From assembly GCA_030141605.1 (NCBI GenBank), contig JAQGDQ010001686.1, forward strand, positions 1 through 29,453: 29,453 bases of DNA, given 5' to 3'. The notes under the pieces were generated by a model. It worked only from the letters and a program-made list of their open reading frames with translations. It did no database searches and was not told where the DNA came from. This document shows positions 1 to 9,225 of the stretch, piece after piece (positions within the stretch are counted from its first letter, which is position 1; each line of letters opens with the position of its first letter). Made by a program: the position numbers and the translations under genes. This DNA is from Tubiluchus corallicola. Taxonomy: Eukaryota; Priapulida; Priapulimorpha; Priapulimorphida; Tubiluchidae.

Positions 1-239
1 CATAATTTAACAGCCGAAAATATCTACACAAAATATTACCAAAAAACTTAGATTGTTTTAGCCTATGTTTGAGTTTTCAAGACGAAAATTTTACACACAT
101 CTTTATCTTTTTTCGTTTGCGTGTGGCAATATGGTGTATCTTTGGGCAAGATCCTTTAAGATGAAAGTCTTTTTTGACAGACTGAATGAAAATGCTAAAG
201 TCTGCAAACATTTACTAATTTTTCATTATCCAAACCGAT

Positions 240-352
240 CTGTATATTCGATCCAAATATAGCTAACCTATCTGGATATAATCCGAATCCGGAAGTCAAT
301 TTGAGGAAATATTCAATAACATCGGATATTCGCTATCCGGAGCAACACTAGT
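240..352. repeat. Possible transposon end (TATCCGGAGCAACACTAG)
   Basis: The stretch contains repeated GGATAT/ATCCG-type motifs and ends in GGAGCAACACTAG, which resembles an hAT terminal sequence on the other strand (CTAGTGTTGCTCC). No partner end is seen in the window, so it may be a truncated element. Confidence 0.25.
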
Positions 353-1019
353 AACAATGTCTAAGAACCATTTAAACATAATAGGGCATCGTTCTGAGCC
401 GCGCGTAGCTTTGAAAGTTTAACAAAATTTGATTATCTGTATCTGAGATAATTATTATTTAATCTAAAATTTTGATTTAAAAAAAGCTGTTGTAGTTTTC
501 AATATTTTCGGGCATTCTTTATTGTGAACTAATGCTGACACAATCGTCCAGTTTTCTTTTAAACACTTATTATTGTGACTAAAAACTTCTAAACTTTTTA
601 TTCCAATAAATCTGCTAGTAAATAGATACGTGATTAAATTTTTGTTAGCTCTATAAGGTAAATATATCTAACTATGCTCATTTCCCCAAAGACGGTCTTG
701 TTGAGATATGCTGACTTTACTAATATCTTTATTGATGACACCAAACTATGCTACACAGGTGAGGTTTGTCAAGTGCAGAATTTGTAAATACAGCACCTCG
801 AACGTTGAAATTATCATACTTAACAGATAGATCTCCCGCATAAGTGCTGGATTTTGACTTCACTATTTCTCTTCTTCACATATGCATAAAAATTGACGGG
901 GCTATTACTTTCAATTTTGTTTTGATTAGTAATCTAGGCCTAGACGATTCAGTGTAGTTGTTCAGATTCAGATTTTTCAGCATTTTTGATTTTTCTAAAT
1001 AATCTTGCAAAAATATTAT

Positions 1020-1150
1020 TGTGTTCACTTGGTACGTGTTCTCCTCCTTTTACGTTTTTTTCATTGTAAGCATTATTCAATCTGTTTTATTTGTGTTTGT
1101 CATGTAATCTGTTGCTTAAGTTAGTTTTTTTTGTAGTTTTTATAATTAAC
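1020..1150 (+). mobile_element. LINE RT fragment, inverted relative to 1760-2660
   Basis: The stretch from TTTTTTCATTGTAAGC to about 1093 is the reverse complement of about 2588-2625 and encodes the same LFNLFYL. Looser similarity continues on both sides. Confidence 0.6.
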
Positions 1151-1759
1151 CCCATTACCATCACCAGGATTTTTCTTCTGAAAATAACTAATATGTTATT
1201 AGTCAGCTTCGTATCATACATAATTAGTAAATCTATTAATACTGTAATTTTCTAAGTAATAATAAAATTAATATATTGTACTGAGTTTACGCAATTTTAC
1301 CAGGCAGAGTGATATGTTCAGAGCATACATAGAACGTGAAGTGTGCACACGCTGCTATGAAAACCATCCAAACAAATAATAATTATAATAAACAACACAA
1401 AATGCTTTAACTGTTTTAATCACAAATTTGGCAAATTTTTGCGAAATTAATCTGCGAAAAACGTCACCATGGTCACACAGTGTACGATAAAACTGATGAC
1501 GTCATGCATTCAAGTTGAATTTGTTGCACAACTCACCCAACAGGATTGACACATTATAATATTAGGGAAAGAGGAAAATAATAAGACATAAAATAGACAG
1601 ACAGATAGAGATATATATCGTCTTTTTCACCACATATTTGCATGTCATATATGATACAAAAATAGTAGATAACCTGACAGGTATCTTCAAAAGAATGCAC
1701 TGATCTTCAATGATGGTGACAATAGATCATTATTACAGAAACCATCATCATCTCTGGAG

Positions 1760-2660
1760 TCACACGTCCTCTGACATGACCCCTGCAATCACTCTAGTAA
1801 ATGCTGTCCTGTCACCCGCAGCCGCCCATGTCTCTGTATTTTTTATATGTAATGGTGCATTGATAAGTTCTTTTTGGATCAAATTGATGTAAGTCAGCAG
1901 CTGTCCTCCTTGCAGTTCATTTCTTGACGCTGTGCTTCTTTAAAAGTTAATTTTAATAGGCTGTCATCTGGTAGTCATATAACGAGTCCTGCACTTCTCC
2001 TTTCGATTTTGACTGTCCATTCCTCTGCACTGACTTTATTATACAAATCCCGGCTTGATATCTTGTTTGGCCATTTTATTCCAAGAATGTTCCTATAGTT
2101 TCTTCTTTGAAATGCATTAATTTCTGATTTGTGTTTTGAATGTACATAATTTTGAGATGTAGTGAAACACAGTTTCCACAAGTGTAGCAAAGATTCTCAA
2201 TTTTGTTTCTAGACTGATCCTCTTACTTTTAAAATTTTTTGTTAATACACAGCCAGTTCCTGATACATGTTCACCTGTTGCTTGAAGACTGCCTAAGTAT
2301 TTGCATTTTCTTTTTATGTGATACTTTATTGTTGCATTTGTGCTATAAATATTGTTTTAAAGATAAACAAACCTTTTGAATTGAATTGAATATTCTTCTG
2401 TTTTATCTTTATTTAGTATGACATCTATTTATTTTAATTTTGTTTCTATTTTGATTTTGATATTTTCTATTTCATCTTTGGTTCTTGCCATCCATGCAAT
2501 ATCATCAGCATATTGCAGGTCTATTGTTGTCGGGCATGAAAAACTATGACAAAAACTATATTGTAACTGCAACAAATCATATGGTAGAATCAAATAAAAC
2601 AGATTGAATAATGCTTACAATGAAAAAGAAACATAAAATAAGGAGAACCAACTACCAAGC
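1760..2660 (-). mobile_element. Non-LTR retrotransposon (LINE) fragment: RT catalytic motif to ORF2 C terminus, frameshifted
   Basis: Reading leftwards on the - strand, LFNLFYL is followed by IDLQYADDIAWMARTKDEIE at about 2470-2535, which holds the reverse-transcriptase YADD motif. Next is KYLGSLQATGEHVSGTG, then FQRRNYRNILGIKWPNKIS (about 2045-2110), typical of the region after RT. Last is GGQLLTYINLIQKELINAP to a TGA near 1760, like the final ORF2 helix with WxAAxDRxxF. Stops and frame changes separate these pieces, so it is a dead copy. Confidence 0.8.
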
Positions 2661-2760
2661 AAACGCGGTAAACCTAGGAATCTCAGTCTAAGTGGTGGAA
2701 GGGCCTCAAAATCACACACTTGGTTTGCGATCACATGTCATGAATTTCGCTAAAGAGTAG

Positions 2761-3349
2761 CGTTTCCGCAAATACTAATGTAGTAAACTTTATAATAAAG
2801 AGTGAGTGGCAGCTTATAAATTGGTCGTGCCTCTTTATCAGTCAAGTCTATATTTTCAGGAAAAGCTGTGATTGTTGTAAGTAAGACAGTTTAGTATTCA
2901 GACACTTCAAGTTAATCCAGTTTGAAAAGTAGAATAGAAGTGTAGGTACTTTTTACATACAACTAGTACAAGCATGGTTATTTGTAGACATTTGCTATGT
3001 GTTTTTTACTCTCGGTGTAGTGCTCTGCTAAGAGTAGCCTCTAAGTTTTAAATACTAATAAATTGTAAAATTTTAATTATATTTTTACCCTTTCTTTCCC
3101 ATTTGCTATATGATTGTTATAATTCCATAATCCGGACCAGAGATGGGGGTATGAGCATAAATGTTATTTACCCATCCACTATGCCGAATTAGCTTAAACT
3201 GAAATTTTAAATAGAGTGGCACCACCACAGATAGAAGAAGGTATTTTGCTGTTGTCTTTATGAGGCTTAGTTTGTAAACTTGTGCATTTTATTTTTTGTC
3301 TTGGGCTTACAATTGTTTTTGTTGCTGGAGTAGTGTAGTGCTGTGTGTT
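2761..3349. other. Upstream region of the MEI4-like gene, no gene seen
   Basis: AT-rich sequence with no clear TATA or other promoter element that I can defend. It may hold the 5' UTR and promoter of the MEI4-like gene. Confidence 0.4.
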
Positions 3350-3352
3350 ATG

Positions 3353-4444
3353 ATGGAGAGCCCAGGGATGTCTGCACAACAAGCGATGCGCTTGGCTATT
3401 GCAGTTTCTGCGGTGAAGCGGCGTCCAGCAAACATGAGTGCACAGCAGTACATCAAGAACCTAATAGAACACATACAAGCAGTTAAAGACAAAGAGTCTT
3501 CTGCAAGTTCTCGTAAACTTGAGGCAAAAGTGTTAAGTTTAGAGCAAGAATTGTTTATACTAAAATCAAATGCCGGTCCATGCAGTGAGTGTAACGTAAA
3601 TGTGACTAGTGAATCAACCTTTCATGAAAGCTGTGACTCGCATGCTTGTTTTAATGCATCTCATCAGAGCGATGTCGTTGATTTTAGCGATGAGACATGT
3701 ACGGAAAGTCACTTAAAATTTTTGTTGAACGTTTTACATTTGACGCAGTTGGGAAAACGTGATGTTCTAAATGATTCTGAGACTCAAAGACTTGTTCAAT
3801 GTACAATTGCTTCTTCACTTGATTTAGTTTTTAGCAACACGCCTTCTGCGAATGAAAAATTACGCTCTCTTGCACAGCATATTGTAAAAATTATAGCATA
3901 TTTGTCAGACCAGACTGTCCTAAATGGCTGTTATCAGCAAGCAACTATTGACAAATGCATGTCATTTTATCGGTCTGTTTTACAAAATTTAATCAGTTAC
4001 GATTCTTCGGTCAATCGTCGAGCTCTAACTGAAGCCTGTTGTCTGTGTCTATCAATGTTGTCTTCAAAGCTGCTCCGGAGGCCATTAATAGGCTATTTAT
4101 TTTCTACACTTCTGGAAAAAGTCCAAGAGATTACAGGCGCAGCGTCACTTTCGGATATAAATCCTGTTCTATTGGAAAATACCTGTGAAATTTTTAAGCT
4201 GATAGACAGCGCAGTTGATGCTGAAATAAAGGAATCGGAAAAACTAAGGACAGTATCATCTGCAGATGCTTCTCTTTTGCGATCAAAGTTGAAAACTATT
4301 CATTCCTGTGTTGTCGATGAATATCCTCTATTTACTGTGCCAATCTGGAAGATTATGTCAAAGCTCGATGCCTTATGTGGTCAGGATGCGGAGAAGCAAC
4401 CATCGAACATACTGGATTTATTTCCTGTTCCAAAAAGTAAATAA
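3353..4444 (+). CDS. MEI4: MEI4-like meiotic double-strand-break protein, single coding exon
   Basis: MEI4 works with REC114 and IHO1 on meiotic chromosome axes, where it is needed for SPO11-dependent DNA double-strand breaks. The call rests on the N-terminal signature: a helix RLAIAVSAVKRRPA followed by MSAQQYIKNLIEHI, matching the vertebrate MEI4 start (an LALALAI-type helix, then KPA, then S-x-x-(E/Q)Y) at the same distance from the initiator. A short predicted coiled coil (KLEAKVLSLEQELFILKSN) and a long helical C-terminal part follow, including FLLNVLHLTQLGKRDVL. The length of 364 residues is close to the roughly 385-390 of vertebrate MEI4. The frame is open upstream to an ATG at 3296, but ATGs at 3350/3353 give the family-like N terminus (MESPGMSAQQAM). 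I see no intron in the coding part. A retrocopy is possible, but the ORF is intact. The middle of the protein was not compared with a profile. Confidence 0.75.
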   Translation: MESPGMSAQQAMRLAIAVSAVKRRPANMSAQQYIKNLIEHIQAVKDKESSASSRKLEAKVLSLEQELFILKSNAGPCSECNVNVTSESTFHESCDSHACFNASHQSDVVDFSDETCTESHLKFLLNVLHLTQLGKRDVLNDSETQRLVQCTIASSLDLVFSNTPSANEKLRSLAQHIVKIIAYLSDQTVLNGCYQQATIDKCMSFYRSVLQNLISYDSSVNRRALTEACCLCLSMLSSKLLRRPLIGYLFSTLLEKVQEITGAASLSDINPVLLENTCEIFKLIDSAVDAEIKESEKLRTVSSADASLLRSKLKTIHSCVVDEYPLFTVPIWKIMSKLDALCGQDAEKQPSNILDLFPVPKSK

Positions 4445-4445
4445 A
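4440..4445 (+). promoter_or_regulatory. AATAAA hexamer overlapping the MEI4-like stop codon
   Basis: The TAA stop at 4442-4444 lies inside an AATAAA hexamer. If it acted as a polyadenylation signal, the 3' UTR would be about 15-30 nt. A second AATAAA at 4614-4619 is a more ordinary candidate. Which one is used, if either, cannot be told from sequence. Confidence 0.3.
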
Positions 4446-4902
4446 CTTTTTGCCAGAATTTTGTCCATTTATTTTTTGTGACAAGTTTTACAGTACTATC
4501 TTACTCTTTGTGGTCGTCTTTCACATGACTTGTTTCCGTGTGTTTATTAGTGTTTATTAGAGATTTAGGTGAGTATTAAAGTGGATAGTGGATGACAGTT
4601 TCAAATGGGTAATAATAAAATTAATATTACTACTAAACTTGATTGTTTACCAAGTGCAATTTAACTCATTAAATTAATGTTCAGACAACCAGATTTTATC
4701 ACAGACTGTTACCTGCACATGTCTACATCCATGCTTACTTCTTGTACTTTTCATATCTTACTAAAATTGTGTATTTAAGGCTAGAACAGTGAACTTTCTT
4801 GTTGCCAGTTATTATAATATCACGCACAAACCAATCTGCTTTATTTGTTTATAGTGCAATTTTATGGTGTTATTTCAGTTTGAGTTTCTCATTGTATGCT
4901 TG

Positions 4903-5363
4903 CAGTCTAGCCTCGTTATCTCGCCACTGTCCGTCTAGGGCAAATTTTTGGCGAGAGGCGAGTATGGCGAGATAACGGGGAATATAACGAAGTTAGTCTA
5001 TATGTACATACATAATAGTTGATTAACATAGAGTTTCTCTATGTACATATAAAATATATTTCGCATTATGATACCAATCAGCATTATTGTCTATCGAGTA
5101 CAGCAGCATTGTCTACATACAGCGGTTATATTGATCGACACGCGGTATATGTATTGATCAATTCACCTCTGAGTTTGTCTGTTTGGCGACATAACGAATA
5201 TAGTTTACTTAAGCACTCATCCTAGCATGACATGGCGAGGGCGAGAAGCGAGGGTGGCGACTTAACGAGGTAAATATCAAAGCAGGAAATCCATCCTGGT
5301 ACTTTCTATGGCGAGAGACGAGTTTGGCGGCATAACGAGGGGCGAGACAACGAGGCTAGACTG
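4903..5363. mobile_element. Pogo/Tigger-like MITE with GCGAG-rich ends
   Basis: The terminal inverted repeats start CAGTCTAGCCTCGTTATCTC at the left; the right end read on the - strand is CAGTCTAGCCTCGTTGTCTC. The right flank is TA; the left flank is TG, probably a mutated TA. Several internal copies of GGCGAGA and ATAACGAG lie near both ends. There is no transposase. TA target use and CAGTC-type ends fit Tc1/mariner-pogo elements. Confidence 0.7.
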
Positions 5364-5365
5364 TA

Positions 5366-6429
5366 TTTCGTCCCTAGATATTCTTGTTATAACTGAAATT
5401 AAAAGGGTGGCTGATTTGCTAACCTCTAGGGTTTTTTCGCCACCCTTTCTCTAATACTAACAATTTATTTTTGCCATGTAGTTGTTTTTGTGTGTATTAC
5501 AAGAGATAAATAAAATTATCTATATATCTCCTAAAGGGATCAATTTTTGCCTCTGCATTTAAGAGTTAGCGTGAATTAAAATTGGATGCCCTAATGTTCA
5601 CATTCTGGCTCCTGTCTCAGGGCTTTAAACAATTCCAACTTTTTAAACAACACCATTGTCAAAGCCCTACTCCAGTGTCTACCACCTTATAATTTTTTTT
5701 TCTAGTTACTGTAGTTTTAAAGTTATTCAGTGTTATGTACTTTGCTCCAATCTCAGCTTTAAAGAATCCCAGCTTTTTGGTACATATCTATCCCACAATA
5801 TCTGAAAACTTTTGGAAAAAAATAGAATTATAATCTTAAATGTATGATTTAATTAAAGATGGCGTGATGAAATCAAAGTTGGACTCCAACTTTTTTCACG
5901 TCTTTTCTTTGTCATATTTTGATTAAAGTGATACATTGTGAGTTGATTTTGTCTTGAATGGATGTTGAATTGTGGTGCAAGTTTAGGAACTAATTTTTAT
6001 TACAATATTAACAGAGTGAGATTGAGCTTCTTGCATTGAACACAAAGCAACTTGGTTTGGTCAAATAATGACAAAGAAAGAAACATTTTTTAAGTTTTTA
6101 GTCACAGATCCTTGTTTTGTTCTTCTGCATTAAATAGTATCATTTTTATACAATACACATTGTAATTGTTGGTAATTTTTAGGTCGTTGAATTAGTTCTT
6201 TACGTTAATTGTGTTTATTTTTCTGAGTTTCTGTTGAAAGATTTAATTTAGTTTTGAAATTTATGTATTTGGTAGTTTTGCCACTCTTACTGTGAGTGTC
6301 AAGCATTTCTTGTTGATGTTTTTTAATTTACTTGATTTAAATTTTTTACTGTTCATTAAATGAATGAATAAATATTTTGATTTCACTTGTTAGTGTCAAA
6401 TAATGACTTACAAATATGTATCTTCTTAT
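5366..6429. other. Intergenic, no gene or clear repeat seen
   Basis: AT-rich sequence with only short open frames and no recognisable domain. Confidence 0.5.
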
Positions 6430-7036
6430 TATAGGTTTTATATGTCAAATGTAGACCTGCGTTTACTCAAATGTAGATTTAGGTAGTCCAAGTGTGTCTT
6501 GGTAACTCAAATCTAGACTTAAGTAGTTCAAATGTGTTAACAATGGTTTTCAAGAAATCTTAAGTGCTTTTGGTAAGTCAAATGTAGACACATGTCAAGT
6601 CTAATGTGACATTGGTATCTCAAATGTGGATAGGTGGTAAAGTTTAAGGATGTTAAATTTAATCTTCTTTAATTTCAATTTAATAATTGCTTTAAGTTAA
6701 AATAGCAACGTTATAGGTTCACTAATATTCTGTAAAGTTTACATACCATTGGAACTGTTAGTGAAAACAATGCATTCTTAAAATAAACAATGTTTCTTGA
6801 GAGAAAATTGATGCTGCCCATAGCGCAATGACCATAAAATATATCTTTTTGGTTTTATCTTTTTGTAATTTACACTTAAATGAGTTAACTACCGATTTAT
6901 TCAAAGTAATGCATCTACATTTGACTTACCTAAGTCACATTTGAGTTACCACATTCGAGATTCCTTTGTCTGCATTTGACTTACCTAAGTCACATTTGAA
7001 CTTTCCTGTGTCTACATTTGACGTGTAAAACCTATA
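6430..7036. mobile_element. Foldback-like MITE with multiple GTCAAATGTAGAC subterminal repeats
   Basis: The left end TATAGGTTTTATATGTCAAA and the right end read on the - strand, TATAGGTTTTACACGTCAAA, are inverted copies. Each arm carries several spaced copies of (T/A)GTCAAATGTAGAC and CTCAAATGTG in opposite orientation (about 6430-6640 and 6910-7036). A possible TA target duplication lies at the ends. No ORF. Confidence 0.7.
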
Positions 7037-7732
7037 GTGCAGGGCTGTACTACTAAGTACATTTTGAAATACAAATTATTTACTTCTACTCTGCAAAGGT
7101 ACAAATTTAGTACTTACCCAAGAATCTTGTGATGTAAATTTTACATTTTAAAATCTCATTTTTTAACGGCAAAGATTTTATAAAAGCCATAATCATAATA
7201 ATTGTCTTTGGTAACCTATTGAAAGACTTGATATTAATCATTCACCGTGTGATACTGTGCTGCTCTGACATACTGTGAAACTTTATGTTATGCAGGTGAA
7301 GAATCTGGTAGAATGGAATGTGCTTAAAATTTGTGGCATTAGATACTCTACGAGAATCAGTAGTACTTTTATAATGTTGAACACAATGTAGTGATCCATA
7401 TGCTGTATGTCATATACATCGCATGTGTTGTATAAGTTTATCCGGTTTGCCTATTAAATTAACTTAACTTAGTGTGTTCAGGCTCGGCTCGATCAAACGT
7501 TCTCCACCTGGAATTATTCTCACAACTGACACACCAGTGTACCTGTGTATTACTGGAAACTAGAGTTGCCCATTTAGAAAAATTGTATTTTAAAATCTTA
7601 TTCGTAGTAAAAAAAACTAGTGAAGTCTCATTTATCCGCTTACCTAATTATGATGATTAACACAATTGTGACTGAATATTGCTATGTTTGATATGTATTA
7701 ACAAATTTTGGACAGCTCTCTTTACAAAACGG
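7037..7732. other. Intergenic, no gene seen
   Basis: No domain-bearing frame; may contain upstream promoter sequence of the SIKE-like gene. Confidence 0.4.
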
Positions 7733-9021
7733 AGTACACAATGCTGTGCATAGTAGTAATGTGTGAGAGTACACAATGCTATGCATAGCAGTTTGTGAGA
7801 GTACACAATGCTATGCATAATAGCAGTTTGTGAGAGTACACAATGCTGTGCATAGTAGCAGTTTGTGAGAGTACACAATGCTGTGCATAGTAGCAATTTG
7901 TGTGAGTACACAATGCTGTGCATAGTAGCAATTTGTGAGAGTACACAATGCTGTGCATAGTAGCAATTTGTGAGAGTACACAATGCTGTGCATAGTAGCA
8001 GTTTGTGAGAGTACACAATGCTGTGCATAGTAGCAATTTGTGAGAGTACACACTGCTGTGCATAGTAGTAATTTTTGAGAGTACACAATGCTGTGCATAG
8101 TAGTAATTTTTGAGAGTACACAATGCTGTGCATAGTAGTAATTTTTGAGAGTACACAATGCTGTGCATAGTAGCAATTTGGGAGAGTACACAATACTGTG
8201 CATAGTAGCAATTTGGGAGAGTACACAATGCTGTGCATAGTAGCAATTTGTGAGAGTACACAATGCTGTGCATAGTAGCAATTTGTGAGAGTACACAATG
8301 CTGTGCATAGTAGCAATTTATGAGAGTACACAATGCTGTGCATAATAGCAATTTATGAGAGTACACAATGCTGTGCATAGTAGCAATTTGTGAGAGTACA
8401 CAATGCTGTGCATAGTAGCAATTTGTGAGAGTACACAATGCTGTGCATAGTAGCAATTTGTGAGAGTACACAATGCTGTGCATAATAGCAATTTTTGAGA
8501 GTACACAATGCTGTGCATAGTAGCAATTTGGGAGAGTACACAATGCTGTGCATAATAGCAATTTGTGAGAGTACACAATGCTGTGCATAGTAGCAGTTTG
8601 TGAGAGTACACAATGCTGTGCATAGTAGTAATTTTTGAGAGTACACAATGCTGTGCATAGTAGCAATTTGGGAGAGTACACAATGCTGTGCGTAGTAGCA
8701 ATTTGTGAGAGTACACAATGCTGTGCATAGTAGCAGTTTGTGAGAGTACACAATGCTGTGCATAGTAGCAATTTGTGAGAGTACACACTGCTGTGCATAG
8801 TAGTAATTTTTGAGAGTACACAATGCTGTGCATAGTAGTAATTTTTGAGAGTACACAATGCTGTGCATAGTAGCAATTTTTGAGAGTACGCAATGCTGTG
8901 CATAGTAGCAATTTGGGAGAGTACACAATACTGTGCATAGTAGCAATTTGGGAAAGTACACAATGCTGTGCGTAGTAGCAATTTGTGAGAGTACACAATG
9001 CTGTGCATAGTAGCAATTTGT
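7733..9021. repeat. 35-bp minisatellite, about 37 copies
   Basis: The unit is about GAGTACACAATGCTGTGCAT plus AGTAGCAATTTGTGA (35 bp). Early units are slightly shorter. Variants occur in blocks: TAGTAATTTTT units, GGGAGAG units and single ACACTGC and ATACTG units. The ACACTGC variant at 8053 and 8788 and the ATACTG variant at 8191 and 8926 are both 735 bp apart (21 units), so a block has been duplicated. The unit has no stop on the - strand, so long spurious ORFs appear. The array ends about 70 bp before the SIKE-like ATG. Confidence 0.97.
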
Positions 9022-9090
9022 GTCTATAATTTTTCAAATCTGTAAACCACAGCTTGGATGACATTTGGTTACATTATTACTGGACAGGTC

Positions 9091-9225
9091 ATGACATGTT
9101 CAATCCAGCAAGTTCTGTCTGATGCCAGGAAGCTTGTCAGTCGTCTTCGTGAACATGACAGCAATGCCGACAATCTCATCGGCCAGACACAGCAACTCAA
9201 TAAAAAGATTGACAGTATGAGGCAG
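9091..9225 (+). CDS. SIKE/FGFR1OP2-like gene, exon 1 (residues 1-45)
   Basis: The ATG at 9091 opens [20 protein letters not shown], the family N terminus, and the exon ends MRQ|GTACGT. There is an AG about 5 bases before the ATG, so an upstream 5' UTR exon is possible. Confidence 0.92.

Noticed and set aside
3296-3352. Upstream ATG of the MEI4-like frame (adds MSWAYNCFCC...)
   Set aside because: The extension is Cys/Trp-rich and unlike MEI4; starting at 3350/3353 gives the expected N-terminal length.
7733-9021. CRISPR-like regular array
   Set aside because: Units are contiguous, with no unique spacers, and the window is eukaryotic.
7657-9064. Open frames of 165-409 residues on the - strand (repeats of HSIVYSHKLLLCTALCTL)
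   Set aside because: They are the 35-bp minisatellite read through in three frames; no conserved domain, and all frames look equally open.
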